DNA from: Candidatus Bathyarchaeota archaeon
GTDB lineage: Archaea; Thermoproteota; Bathyarchaeia; Bathyarchaeales; DTEX01
Assembly: GCA_021158305.1 (NCBI GenBank)
Contig: JAGGUU010000056.1
Location: 1-24,636 of the forward strand
DNA: 24,636 nt
Direction: 5' to 3'
The position numbers and the translations under genes were made by a program. The notes under the pieces are model-generated. The model had not been told where the DNA came from and searched no databases. It was given only the letters and a program-made list of their open reading frames with translations. Shown here one piece after another: positions 7,757 to 16,034 of this stretch (positions within the stretch are counted from its first letter, which is position 1; every line of letters starts with the position of its first letter).

Positions 7757-9019
7757 TTAACCCTGAAGCTTATATCTCAGAATCGCAGCTACTCCTCCGA
7801 AAGATTTCAGGAGCATCTCGCCCTCCTCAGTCTCCGCTGAGAGTACCTCGACGTTTGCACCAGCCTTCTCGGCCAGTTCAGCGAGCTCTTCAATTACCTC
7901 CTTCTTCTCAGCAATCTGTAAGGCTGCAACACGACATCTAGGACAAAGAGCATTACTAATATTCTGCTCTAATACTTGAACTTCTCGGCTCCTCAGGGTC
8001 TGATAATATGCGTATCCGCATGATGTACATTCAATCTTTACGCGTATTTTGTCGAGTTTCTCCGAGATTAAAAGAGTCTCGATGAGCCCGCTTTCAAGAG
8101 CCCTTCTAACTTCTTTTTCCCCATAAGTCGCCATTCCCGTATCATGACCGATCTCGTAAAGGAATCTCTGGATTATGCGTTTTTCCTCAACATATCTAAC
8201 GTTCTTTATTATCTCTGGCGCTTTCTCAACGATCTCTTTAACTCCCTGCTCACCCGTATACGCGGTATCAACAGTCGCGATTATTTTCTCTTTTAATCGA
8301 TAATCTAAATACTGCCCCTTCATGAAATCCAGCTTTGTGGGGCCTGGACCGCCAATAATTATTCCTTTAAGATTCGGAATAGGTAGGAATATCTCGTTTG
8401 CATGATTTCCAATCCTCTTGAAAAAATCAATGAGGCGCATCTCACGTAACCGTTCGAACCTTCTAGCCGATTGGCCTCCAGCACGGTGCTTTCCAGGAAT
8501 TCCAGAGGTTATTTCTTGGACAACTTCTAGGCGTCGCCCCGTGAGGGTGGCAAAGGTAGCTTCACTCGAGTCTAGAAGGAGAATCCCATAAGTCTCCGTT
8601 TCCTTGAGCATCTCCATGAGAAAATCAAGATGAAACTTCGAATCGCACCTGTATAAATAGACCTTTATGGGTTCAGGCGGAACTATCACATATGGTCCTT
8701 CAATCTTCTCGCTTCCAGGACCATTCTGCGGAATTGCCCCACAGAATATGATGAGACCATTTTCAGGAACAGTCTTGAATAATTTTAGTCTCTGGATAAC
8801 TTTGACGATTGCGTCTTGAACGTTTTTGCGCGTCGTGTTAGACTTTATATTTGAGGCTGTTCCCCACTCCTCCTTGAGCATGGAGACTACTTCACTTATC
8901 TGCCTTCCAGGAGGGACATACAACGAGATAAGCTCGGTTCCCCGCCCCTCCTTAGACGCCAGATTTTCAAGTATCTTTTTCAGCCTATACCTTTCAAGCG
9001 AAGTTCTCTTACGCGACAT
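7757..9019 (-). CDS. prf1: Peptide chain release factor aRF1
   Basis: It decodes all three stop codons and triggers peptide release in archaeal translation. Diagnostic motifs are NIKSNTTRKNV (57-67), which contacts the stop codon, and GKHRAGGQSARRF (176-188), whose GGQ enters the peptidyl-transferase centre. A C-terminal zinc-binding pair set is present: CTSC (331-334) and CPRC (359-362). Length (420) is normal and the ATG at 9019 gives a standard N terminus. It lies 74 bases downstream of the SWIM gene on the same strand, so co-transcription is possible. No sign of stop-codon reassignment is visible in the decoding motif. Confidence 0.97.
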   Translation of the reverse strand: MSRKRTSLERYRLKKILENLASKEGRGTELISLYVPPGRQISEVVSMLKEEWGTASNIKSNTTRKNVQDAIVKVIQRLKLFKTVPENGLIIFCGAIPQNGPGSEKIEGPYVIVPPEPIKVYLYRCDSKFHLDFLMEMLKETETYGILLLDSSEATFATLTGRRLEVVQEITSGIPGKHRAGGQSARRFERLREMRLIDFFKRIGNHANEIFLPIPNLKGIIIGGPGPTKLDFMKGQYLDYRLKEKIIATVDTAYTGEQGVKEIVEKAPEIIKNVRYVEEKRIIQRFLYEIGHDTGMATYGEKEVRRALESGLIETLLISEKLDKIRVKIECTSCGYAYYQTLRSREVQVLEQNISNALCPRCRVAALQIAEKKEVIEELAELAEKAGANVEVLSAETEEGEMLLKSFGGVAAILRYKLQG

Positions 9020-9093
9020 AACGGTTCCCCAAACACTAACAGTAAAGTTGGCTTTCTTGATAGATGAAGAGAAGCCTATTAAACGTTTAGTTC

Positions 9094-9381
9094 CTAGGCT
9101 TTTCTCCGTTTCGACTTTTTATTTCCTAAGGACTTGCTTATTTGTCTCTCCACGCTCCTTAAGAGCAAGGGATCATGAAGCAACAGTACTGCCAACAAAT
9201 GTGAGCACCTCCCTCTCTTTACGAAGCCGGGACACGTGCAACTGAAAGTTCCATCAATTCTCTGCGCTACGAGGTATGTGCCGTGCTCCCCTACAACATT
9301 ATAAACTCCATCGCCTACACGCTCTATCCTCTTCTTTTGTACAAGCTCGTAAGCTTTCTCGATCATTCTGTCTATCGGCAA
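9094..9381 (-). CDS. SWIM zinc-finger protein
   Basis: A 95-residue protein with a SWIM-type zinc finger, CTCPGFVKRGRCSH (pattern CxC...CxH, about residues 49-62), preceded by a strand region (GVYNVVGEHGTYLVAQ) and followed by a basic tail (KSLGNKKSKRRKA). SWIM domains bind DNA, RNA or protein; small stand-alone archaeal versions have no settled role. The TTG start at 9381 is favoured because GGATGG (plus 9388-9393) lies six bases before it; an in-frame ATG at 9366 would lose five residues. A TATA box lies upstream. It precedes aRF1 and could share its transcript. Confidence 0.75.
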   Translation of the reverse strand: MPIDRMIEKAYELVQKKRIERVGDGVYNVVGEHGTYLVAQRIDGTFSCTCPGFVKRGRCSHLLAVLLLHDPLLLRSVERQISKSLGNKKSKRRKA

Positions 9382-9428
9382 TACTGACCATCCAGCAATT
9401 TAAGGTCGATTCTTTAATTCTCAAAAGA

Positions 9429-9438
9429 ATATTTAAGA
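9429..9438 (-). promoter_or_regulatory. TATA box for the SWIM/aRF1 transcript
   Basis: The minus strand reads CTTAAATATT about 50 bases before the TTG start, predicting a leader of ~25 bases that contains the GGATGG ribosome site. Confidence 0.5.
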
Positions 9439-9484
9439 TTACATCTGAAGATCCAGATAGATGAGGCTTTTTCGAAAAGTTTCC

Positions 9485-9604
9485 TCAGGCTTTCCCTAAC
9501 GTAGCGTCTATCCGCTTCTTAATCTTGCAGACTGCTACGTATGCGATGTCGAAGACGTTGCCAATTTCATATTCTGATAAAATGAGACAATGATTCTTAT
9601 AGGT
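9485..9604 (-). other. Possible gene remnant in the SWIM-RIO2 gap
   Basis: The 248-base gap between the SWIM gene and the RIO2 gene holds a minus-strand open stretch of 39 codons ending in TGA at 9485. Its sequence looks protein-like (LILSEYEIGNVFDIAYVAV, then CKIKKRIDATLGKA) but it has no ATG, GTG or TTG and begins after a TAG at 9605-9607. It could be the tail of a lost gene or chance antisense coding potential; I do not recognise a family. Nothing else is evident in the gap apart from the SWIM TATA box. Confidence 0.2.
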
Positions 9605-9629
9605 CTACGATCATCTTTTCTTTAGAGAT

Positions 9630-10526
9630 ATGTCATCCGTCGATATAGCAGTAAAGACTCTAAGCCAGCTAGAGCCTGAAGACTTCCGAGTTCTAATGAT
9701 AATTGAGGTAGATATGAGCCGGCACAGATATGTGCCAGAGGATGACATTTTAAGGCTGAGCGGTTTCTCAAGGAAGCAAATAAAATACAGGCTTGATAGA
9801 CTCAGCAAGTTTGGACTCATCTATAGATGGGTTGGGTCATATATTGGTTATGCCTTGAGCACGGCTGGATATGACTGTCTAGCGATGAATGCCCTTGTGA
9901 AGGCAAACGTGATCGAGGCTTTCGGGAAGCCTCTCGGAGTTGGGAAGGAATCTGATGTTTTCGACGCCTTAACGCCGAATGGAAGAAGAGTGGCCGTTAA
10001 GTTTCATCGGCTAGGACGAATAAGCTTTCGTCAAACGCGAAGGCTAAGAGGATACATTGCTGATCGAAGGCATATCTCGTGGCTTTATCAGTCACGCCTA
10101 GCCGCTGAGAGAGAGTTTGAAGCCTTAAAGATGGTCTACCCAGAGGGAGTTTCAGTTCCTGAACCGATAGGGCATAATAGACATGTGGTTGTAATGGGCT
10201 TTATAGAGGGAGCTGAGCTTTATCGTGTTCCTGAAGTTCCAAACCCAGATGCAGTTTTAGATGAGATCCTTGAGAATGTGAGGATAGCATATAAGAAGGC
10301 AGGAGTCATACATGCGGATCTAAGCGAGTTCAATGTAGTCTTAAACCCAGACTTTCACATATTAATTATTGATTGGCCTCAGTTCGTCACTGTGGATCAT
10401 CCGAATGCTGAGGCTCTCCTGAAGAGAGACGTGAAAAACATACTGACCTTCTTTAAGAAGAGATTTAATGTGAAAAGAGATATCAACGAAGCCTTAGAGA
10501 GCATAAAGAGGCTCAATAAGGGATAG
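9630..10526 (+). CDS. rio2: RIO2-type serine/threonine kinase
   Basis: An atypical kinase/ATPase that acts in maturation of the small ribosomal subunit. The N-terminal ~90 residues form the RIO2-specific winged helix (VPEDDILRLSGFSRKQ, ending FGLIYRWVGSYIGYALSTAG). The kinase core follows: ATP loop GVGKESDVF (103-111), catalytic Lys124 in AVKFH, catalytic loop HADLSEFN (228-235, Asp230) and the metal-binding Asp248 in IIDWPQ. The WP-Q after the Asp and the winged helix separate it from RIO1. The ATG at 9630 gives a normal N terminus; no clear Shine-Dalgarno, perhaps leaderless. It lies 50 bases before the DUF460 gene on the same strand. Confidence 0.94.
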   Translation: MSSVDIAVKTLSQLEPEDFRVLMIIEVDMSRHRYVPEDDILRLSGFSRKQIKYRLDRLSKFGLIYRWVGSYIGYALSTAGYDCLAMNALVKANVIEAFGKPLGVGKESDVFDALTPNGRRVAVKFHRLGRISFRQTRRLRGYIADRRHISWLYQSRLAAEREFEALKMVYPEGVSVPEPIGHNRHVVVMGFIEGAELYRVPEVPNPDAVLDEILENVRIAYKKAGVIHADLSEFNVVLNPDFHILIIDWPQFVTVDHPNAEALLKRDVKNILTFFKKRFNVKRDINEALESIKRLNKG

Positions 10527-10582
10527 GTGGATATGGGGGCATGAAACTTCTATATTTGGGTTGATGGTTTAGGAGAATGGAA

Positions 10583-11839
10583 ATGAAAAGACTTATAGTA
10601 GGGGTTGATCCCGGAGTAACAGTTGGTTTAGCTGTTTTATCATTAGATGGAAAGCCCATTCTAGTTAAGAGCAGACGAGGATGGAGCATCTCTGAGATTG
10701 TTAAGGCAATCTCGGAGTTGGGAGAACCCACAATAATTTCGAGTGATGTTTCACCGCCATCCGGGATGCTTGAACAGCTATCACACAAGCTTAACGCCGT
10801 TCTTTTTGCTCCTCCCATATCAATGGGAGCGGATGAGAAGCGCCAAATAGCGAGGGACTATGCAAGTCTCTACGGTCTCAAGTTAGAGAATGCTCATGAA
10901 GCTGATGCATTAGCCGCGGCGGTAAAAGCGTACAAGCATTATGAGAAGAAATTCAAGCATATAGATGCTCACGTAAGGAAAGACTCCTTAAAAGTCTCAG
11001 CGGAGGATGTAAAGGATTTAGTGGTTAGAGGATACTCGATGAAACGAGCCATTCAGCATCTTCAAGGAGGCGATAAATATAGGCCTCCGCCTGTAACGAG
11101 AAGATATACACCTAAAGAAGAGAAGCTAAAGAGCCTAGTGGAGGAGCTCCAAAATAGGCTAGCTAGGGAAAGAGAAAGAACGAAGCGCCTACGACAGACG
11201 AATCTGAGGCTCAAAGCCCGCATAAAGACACTGGAGAAAGAAATACTCACGCTCAAGGAGACGATCAAGGAGATCAAAAATAAGCAGTCATTTGAGGTAA
11301 GACGTGAAAGAGAATATATTCTTCTTATGGAGGAGCTAGAGAAGGCTAGAGCGAAAGCTAGGGAATACTTCATGGAACTTGAAGAATACAAGCGTCGCTT
11401 TAATGATATGCAGAGGCTTAGGAATCTCGAAAGCCGAGGGAGGCTTATACTATTAAAGCCTATCGAATCCTTTACTGATAAAGGATTGTGGAAAGCCTTC
11501 AAGCTCTATGGAATAAAGGCGGGGGACTCTGTTCTACTCTTGGATCCAAGTGGTGGGGGAGCTGCGACGGCTGAAGAGCTTGCGAGGAGAGGAGTTAAGG
11601 TTATCGTGACGAAAGGGCGGATGTCACATAACGCCCTAGAGATATTTGAGAAATACATGATTCCGGTAATCGACTATGAAAATTTAAAGATTGAGTGGAT
11701 AGAAGGCCTTCCATACGCTGACTCTAAAATTTTGAAAGAACATCTGAGGATGACTGAGGAGAAGGAGGCGCTTATGGCTTACCGTCAATTCAAGGAGATG
11801 CTAGAGGATCATAGACGAGAAGTGCTTAGAGATTCTTAA
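10583..11839 (+). CDS. DUF460 protein with RNase H-like N terminus and coiled coil
   Basis: The N-terminal ~135 residues resemble the RNase H/RuvC fold: first strand LIVGVDPGVTVGLAVL with an acidic residue in place, second acid in IISSDVSPP, third in HEADALAAAVKAY. This matches archaeal DUF460, whose function is not established. A long charged coiled coil follows (about 170-290, rich in Glu, Lys, Arg), then a ~110-residue C-terminal domain (LILLKPIESFTDKGLW, GIKAGDSVLLLDPSGGGAA, KVIVTKGRM). At ~420 residues it is shorter than the DUF460 proteins I know (often >600). AGGAG (10571-10575) is seven bases before the ATG at 10583 but one base before the ATG at 10577, so I chose 10583. It probably shares a transcript with rio2. 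Confidence 0.8.
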   Translation: MKRLIVGVDPGVTVGLAVLSLDGKPILVKSRRGWSISEIVKAISELGEPTIISSDVSPPSGMLEQLSHKLNAVLFAPPISMGADEKRQIARDYASLYGLKLENAHEADALAAAVKAYKHYEKKFKHIDAHVRKDSLKVSAEDVKDLVVRGYSMKRAIQHLQGGDKYRPPPVTRRYTPKEEKLKSLVEELQNRLARERERTKRLRQTNLRLKARIKTLEKEILTLKETIKEIKNKQSFEVRREREYILLMEELEKARAKAREYFMELEEYKRRFNDMQRLRNLESRGRLILLKPIESFTDKGLWKAFKLYGIKAGDSVLLLDPSGGGAATAEELARRGVKVIVTKGRMSHNALEIFEKYMIPVIDYENLKIEWIEGLPYADSKILKEHLRMTEEKEALMAYRQFKEMLEDHRREVLRDS

Positions 11840-12459
11840 CTTGTCTTTTTCAAGGAACAATACTTCCTAACCGGACATTCCGGGCATCTTCGTTTCTTAC
11901 AGTACTCAAGACCCACTCTTACGAGGGATGATTCATAAGGTTCTATCTCGTTTAGCCCTATACGCTCAGCCACGTTAACAGCGATTCTCGAGGGAGCAGG
12001 CTTGGCCTTTTCCCATATTCCCCTCAACTCTCTTAAGAAAATATTTACACAAACTGGGCCCACTCCCTTAAAACTCATTAGACGCTTCTCGAGATCCTTC
12101 GGATTCTCCGCCGCCTCATGAAGAGCCTCAAGATCTCCGTATTTCTCCTTAAGTTTCTTCATTATCTCTAATAGGTTTGAGGCCGTAGAGAAGTCGTACC
12201 TCACGTATCCTCCGGAATCTAAAATCTCAACGAGCCTATCCCATCCTGCTTCAATGATTTTATCAGGGGATACTAGATTCTCATCCATAAATATACGGAA
12301 TGTTTTCTTAGCAATCTCAGCTGAGATTCTCTTAGCGAAGAGTATGGATGCTAGAAACCACTTAAATCGGTCTTCTGGCTTCGTCAAATCCAGCCCCAGC
12401 TCTTCGGAATAGCTCTTAATGCGAGACAATATCTCATTTAGGCTCAAACCCTTCACCAT
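11836..12459 (-). CDS. HhH-GPD protein with Fe-S cluster, endonuclease III-like
   Basis: A 207-residue relative of the endonuclease III/MutY base-excision glycosylases. The helix-hairpin-helix is MSFKGVGPVCVNIFLREL (about 128-145); the C terminus has a four-Cys cluster loop CKKRRCPECPVRKYC with spacing C-x4-C-x2-C-x5-C (endonuclease III has x6-x2-x5). In endonuclease III the HhH ends GRKTAN with the catalytic Lys; here this is GPVCVN. The downstream catalytic Asp (AVDTH) corresponds to Ser in APSR or Asn in IAVN, depending on alignment. It may therefore be a monofunctional, altered or purely DNA-binding relative. Its stop overlaps the DUF460 stop (TTAA, convergent). Family sure, activity not. 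Confidence 0.8.
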   Translation of the reverse strand: MVKGLSLNEILSRIKSYSEELGLDLTKPEDRFKWFLASILFAKRISAEIAKKTFRIFMDENLVSPDKIIEAGWDRLVEILDSGGYVRYDFSTASNLLEIMKKLKEKYGDLEALHEAAENPKDLEKRLMSFKGVGPVCVNIFLRELRGIWEKAKPAPSRIAVNVAERIGLNEIEPYESSLVRVGLEYCKKRRCPECPVRKYCSLKKTS

Positions 12460-12504
12460 CTCCAGCGTATCGTGAAGACACCTTTTTATTTAATGGAAGC
12501 CTCT

Positions 12505-13158
12505 TCAAGAATGCGATCCGACATTATCTTCTGAGAACTTTTTAAGAAGAGCCGTGAGAAATTTATAAGCCTTGAATGCTGCTTTTCGATCTTTTTCTAT
12601 GCTTGAGACTGGAGCAAGCAGGTAAACTCCTTCTAATCCACGCTTCTCAGCTAAGCCTAAAAGCAATCCTGGCAATCCAATAGCTATTTTATTGCTATAA
12701 ATGGTCGCTCCGACCTCGACACACTTAGAAATGACATCTTCCGAAGTACCGGATACAAAGATTCCGTCACCAAATGCGGATGCGGGGATGCCGTCCACTA
12801 CTATTATAAGTCTACAACCATTTTTCTCAACGAAATCCAAGATAGTCCCGCAGACTTCGAAATGTCCATAGATGTCTTCCGGAGATGGAGAGCCATTACC
12901 AGTCAAGATTATTAAGTCTCGATCTCTCTTCGCAGCATAGAACTCATATTTTGGAGGATGACAGACCCCATTCTTATCAATAAAGACGAAGTCTTGAAAG
13001 TTAGGTGAGAATAAGCTTCCGAAGAGAGTTGCCTGCGAAAATTCAACAAGCATCTTAGTGACGGTTACGCCTACTTCTCCGATGCCAGGAAAACCAGCGA
13101 CAAGCACAGGATTCTCCAATTTTGGAGCATACAGAACCTTAACGAATGTTTTTTTCAT
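12505..13158 (-). CDS. PAC2-family proteasome assembly chaperone-like protein
   Basis: The 217-residue protein has the PAC2 signature near its start, NPVLVAGFPGIGEVGVTVT (about 16-34), and the later IIVVDGIPASAFGDG and NKIAIGLPGLLLGLAEKRG blocks with VYLLAPVS. Archaeal PAC2 proteins include PbaA/PbaB, which interact with the proteasome core; many members are uncharacterised. No HbYX motif is present at the C terminus, so direct docking on the 20S core as in PbaB is not supported. The ATG start has GGTGAG five bases upstream. It is 45 bases upstream of the HhH gene on the same strand and divergent from the UppP gene. Confidence 0.85.
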   Translation of the reverse strand: MKKTFVKVLYAPKLENPVLVAGFPGIGEVGVTVTKMLVEFSQATLFGSLFSPNFQDFVFIDKNGVCHPPKYEFYAAKRDRDLIILTGNGSPSPEDIYGHFEVCGTILDFVEKNGCRLIIVVDGIPASAFGDGIFVSGTSEDVISKCVEVGATIYSNKIAIGLPGLLLGLAEKRGLEGVYLLAPVSSIEKDRKAAFKAYKFLTALLKKFSEDNVGSHS

Positions 13159-13228
13159 ATTATCTCACCATAATTCCCATATCGATCCCTATAGGTCTTT
13201 CGTTAACCCAATCTGTGGAAGCGATTCA

Positions 13229-13241
13229 CTTATCTATATCC
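13229..13241 (+). promoter_or_regulatory. TATA box for the UppP-like gene
   Basis: CTTATCTATATCC is centred ~28 bases before the ATG at 13264, predicting a leaderless message; no Shine-Dalgarno is seen. Confidence 0.5.
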
Positions 13242-13263
13242 AAGGGCTACTTCTGTTAATGCG

Positions 13264-14055
13264 ATGTTGCTTGAGATCATAATTTTAGGCATAATTCAGG
13301 GATTCATTGAGTGGCTTCCAATTTCGAGCCAAGGAAACTTGGTTCTCTTTATGGTCTCTTTTCTTGGGATAGACAAGGCTGAAGCATTAAGCATATCGGT
13401 TTATTTGCACACCGGAACCCTTATTTCCGCACTAATATATTTTAGAAAAACCTTCTGGACCCTCTTAAAAGCGATGCCGAAATATAGCTTTAGAACCTTA
13501 AGCAAGAAGGAGAACCGTCTAATAACATTCCTTATACTCTCAACTTTATTTACAGGGATAGTTGGCTACCCGGTTTTTAGACTTGCAAAGATAGCAGCCG
13601 GATTTGGAAACCTCTTCTTTATGCTGATTGGAGCAGCATTAATATTTACTGGCATAGTTCAGAGAAAAGCGGGAAGTCTTGGAACGCGGAGCATAGATGA
13701 TATCACCGTGACGGATAGCTTGCTTCTTGGAGTTATTCAGGGATTATCAGCCTTTCCAGGCGTGTCCCGTTCTGGAATAACGATCTCTTTCCTCCTTTTC
13801 AGAAAGTTTGACTCCGAATCTTCCCTCAAGATATCATTTCTCATGAGTGTCCCGGCTGTTCTAGTAGCGGAGATAGGTCTAAATATTATGAAAGGCTTAC
13901 CTGCGCTTGGGTTGGTGGAGGCGATCTTAGGATGTCTTGCCTCCTTTATCGTAGGGATACTCTCAATAGATTTGCTTCTCAGAATCGCCCGGAAAGTTAA
14001 CATGTGGATTCTTTGCTTAGTCTTAGGCCTAATAACCGTGATCTCCTCAATCTAG
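13264..14055 (+). CDS. Undecaprenyl-diphosphatase-like membrane phosphatase (UppP/BacA family)
   Basis: A 263-residue polytopic membrane protein (about eight hydrophobic segments). The two BacA motifs are present: IIQGFIEWLPISSQGN (residues 9-24) and LGVIQGLSAFPGVSRSGITI (about 156-175). In bacteria the family regenerates undecaprenyl phosphate; in an archaeon without peptidoglycan the likely substrate is a polyprenyl or dolichyl diphosphate used for glycan assembly. The first motif has SSQGN where bacterial enzymes have SSxGH, so the conserved His is Asn here. It is a single gene, divergent from the PAC2 gene by 105 bases and convergent with the pilin-like gene. Confidence 0.85.
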   Translation: MLLEIIILGIIQGFIEWLPISSQGNLVLFMVSFLGIDKAEALSISVYLHTGTLISALIYFRKTFWTLLKAMPKYSFRTLSKKENRLITFLILSTLFTGIVGYPVFRLAKIAAGFGNLFFMLIGAALIFTGIVQRKAGSLGTRSIDDITVTDSLLLGVIQGLSAFPGVSRSGITISFLLFRKFDSESSLKISFLMSVPAVLVAEIGLNIMKGLPALGLVEAILGCLASFIVGILSIDLLLRIARKVNMWILCLVLGLITVISSI

Positions 14056-14101
14056 AATAATAACGAGCCCTCCGAGATCTAAGCGAAGATTCTTTCCGTA
14101 C

Positions 14102-14113
14102 AAAAAAATAAGG
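14102..14113 (-). terminator. T-run terminator for the pilin-like gene
   Basis: The minus strand shows a run of seven T (TTATTTTTTTG) about 65 bases after the pilin-like stop, in the 123-base convergent gap with the UppP gene. Confidence 0.4.
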
Positions 14114-14178
14114 GGAGAGGAAGGTCTTATCCCTTTCTTAACGCAGTATCACTAGTTCAATAGCATTACTGGATCTCA

Positions 14179-14754
14179 TCACGAGGCTTCTTCGCTTGTT
14201 TGTACGTTGCACTCCACGTAGTATTGAGCACTCTCAGTGAATACTGTTATGCCCACGGTTGTGCCTATATCACTTGAGCTTATGCTATCTGGGTTTTTAA
14301 TGTAAATCACTAGCGTATCTCCTGAAGCTAGTGGTATATCGCTGGAGGCTGTGCTGAAATCACCAGTCGTTCCCGAGACATACTCAAAGTCTGTTGATGG
14401 CAAGCTACTAGCATATGAAGAGTTTGGTGCCAGTAATGAGCCGCTGACTGGAGAGTCAAGTCTCAGATATGCGACATTACTCCAGCTGGTTTCGACTCCT
14501 CTCACTTGAATCTTATCTATGACTACGTCTCTTCCTCCAACATTATCAATTGTTAAGGCAGCATATGAATAATCACCAGTGACATTAACCCACACGACTT
14601 GTTTGGAGAGTCTCAGATCTTCTTGCTGGGTACGCGTCGATGTGATGTTAACAGCATACATTGTGACTACTCCGGCGAGAAGTACGGAAACAACCAGAAT
14701 TATCAATGTTGTAACTACTGTGCTCAATGCGATCTTGTTGCTGAGCGCCTTCAT
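14179..14754 (-). CDS. Archaeal type IV pilin-like secreted protein
   Basis: A 191-residue protein with a short N terminus (MKALSNK) followed by a hydrophobic helix, IALSTVVTTLIILVVSVLLA, then GVVTMYAVN. This is the class III signal/pilin layout seen in archaeal pilins and archaellin-like proteins, with cleavage probably near the Lys7-Ile8 region. The mature part is Ser/Thr- and Asp-rich, low in charge, with beta-strand character (KQVVWVNVTGDYSYAALTIDN, shortened here to its first 20 residues: KQVVWVNVTGDYSYAALTID) and many N-x-S/T sites, fitting an extracellular, perhaps glycosylated, protein. No pilus assembly genes lie nearby. A TATA box and AGGTAGGAG precede the ATG. It could be a pilus, archaellum-like or surface-adhesion subunit. 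Confidence 0.7.
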   Translation of the reverse strand: MKALSNKIALSTVVTTLIILVVSVLLAGVVTMYAVNITSTRTQQEDLRLSKQVVWVNVTGDYSYAALTIDNVGGRDVVIDKIQVRGVETSWSNVAYLRLDSPVSGSLLAPNSSYASSLPSTDFEYVSGTTGDFSTASSDIPLASGDTLVIYIKNPDSISSSDIGTTVGITVFTESAQYYVECNVQTSEEAS

Positions 14755-14800
14755 TATGCATACGTTCTCCTACCTTTTCTGGACGAAGATTAACCACGAA

Positions 14801-14810
14801 GATAAAAAGG
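14801..14810 (-). promoter_or_regulatory. TATA box for the pilin-like gene
   Basis: The minus strand reads CCTTTTTATC about 50 bases before the ATG. A ~25-base leader would contain GGTAGGAGAA (plus 14765-14774), a ribosome site rather far (12 bases) from the ATG. Confidence 0.45.
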
Positions 14811-14949
14811 GTTGTGAACTAGCGAGCTGAACTAGGTGTCTAGCGTCTCAATCAGCCAAAAAGCCTAACCAACACTACGATCTTCATCCTAATAACATCA
14901 AGATGCAGAAAACCGAATGATCTTAATGGGCATGTTTTCGCAATGTTGT

Positions 14950-16032
14950 CTATCCAAGTCTCCCTACGGCCTCTCCCCTTACAGTCTTTCTAAATTCGCT
15001 ACTTTCATGGATGAGACGGCTCATGTTTTCGGGTGTTATCCTTTCTACCCTTGGAGCTTTATCCTCTGGGAGGCTAGATAGTTTTTTCAGCAAAGATCGT
15101 TCACAGAGACCTTCTAGACGGGATAGTGACCAATCCTCTACGAGGCGTATAACTTCTTCTTTTCCGAATTTCCTGAATACATCGGCGAGGATGGAGATTA
15201 TTATAGTGTTATGTGACATCACCGCTATTTCAGCTTCCCTTATCGCGTACTGATTCCCATTAAATGAGACCGCTAACCCTCCACCTTTTCGAATGATCCT
15301 GAATGGATCGACATCCGTTATACTGTCGCCGAAATATATGACATTTGACAAATCTACCTCGGCTTTGTCAACTATCTCTTTTACGGCTCTAGCCTTTTCG
15401 TATCCTCCTATGGGATTGACCTCCCTAAAGATTCTTCCAGCCTTCATCCGTAAGATCTCATTCCAAAAGATCTCATCCAGTCTTCTAACTGAGCGCTGAA
15501 CTTCCATGGGTAGATCTTCAAACTTCGTCGCATTTTCTGGAATCTCAAGCATGGGCATTTCAGAGATCTCTTTTCTTATCTCCCTCAGCCGTTTGATCTC
15601 GTCATCGCTAAGAACATACTTGTCGAGATCTACTCTTGTGCAGTATACGTTCTCTTCTGGAAAGCCTATCACTCTGCATAGAGCAGATATGTAATGCTCA
15701 TAGCTTGTGCTTACAATAAAGGAGGGCATAATGTCCAGAACGAATCGCAATGTTTCATCAGCTCCGGGAACTAAAAGTATGTTCTGGGATGAAAAAGCCT
15801 TCATACTCTTGTTTGTAGCTCCATAAGCCTTTAGAAAAGGCAGAATAAGCTTAAGAGTGTCTCCGGGTTTATAGTTGGGTCTCTTAACTATGTCTGCTTG
15901 TATATCGTCGTATTTGCTAATAAGAGTGAAGAAACGTGCTCCATCAGGTATAAAGTGGCTTGCTAGCTCAAATGCATTATCATTCTTAGAGATCGGGCCT
16001 TCACAATCTGTTATGAAGACTGCCTCTTCCAT
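14950..16032 (-). CDS. HAD-superfamily protein (COG4030/EhaR-like)
   Basis: A 360-residue HAD-fold protein beginning VFITDCEGPISKNDNAFELA. Motif I is Asp-Cys-Glu (Asp9, Glu11), where most HAD phosphatases have DxD. Motif IV is clear as VIYFGDSITDVDPF (about 243-256). The ITDCEGPISKNDNAFEL start is characteristic of an uncharacterised archaeal family (COG4030) that includes a protein encoded in some energy-converting hydrogenase (eha) clusters of methanogens; no hydrogenase genes are in view. It starts two bases after the purD stop, so the two are almost certainly co-transcribed and translationally coupled. Substrate unknown. Confidence 0.75.
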   Translation of the reverse strand: MEEAVFITDCEGPISKNDNAFELASHFIPDGARFFTLISKYDDIQADIVKRPNYKPGDTLKLILPFLKAYGATNKSMKAFSSQNILLVPGADETLRFVLDIMPSFIVSTSYEHYISALCRVIGFPEENVYCTRVDLDKYVLSDDEIKRLREIRKEISEMPMLEIPENATKFEDLPMEVQRSVRRLDEIFWNEILRMKAGRIFREVNPIGGYEKARAVKEIVDKAEVDLSNVIYFGDSITDVDPFRIIRKGGGLAVSFNGNQYAIREAEIAVMSHNTIIISILADVFRKFGKEEVIRLVEDWSLSRLEGLCERSLLKKLSSLPEDKAPRVERITPENMSRLIHESSEFRKTVRGEAVGRLG

Positions 16033-16034
16033 TT

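Noticed and set aside
8826..9245. 139-codon plus-strand frame across the aRF1 and SWIM starts
   Set aside because: Antisense to two well-supported genes; no motif.
10513..10818. 101-codon minus-strand frame over the RIO2-DUF460 junction
   Set aside because: Complement of conserved coding sequence in both genes; no family features.
11062..11502. 146-codon minus-strand frame, Ser/Leu/Arg-rich
   Set aside because: Shadow of the Glu/Lys/Arg-rich coiled coil of the DUF460 gene.
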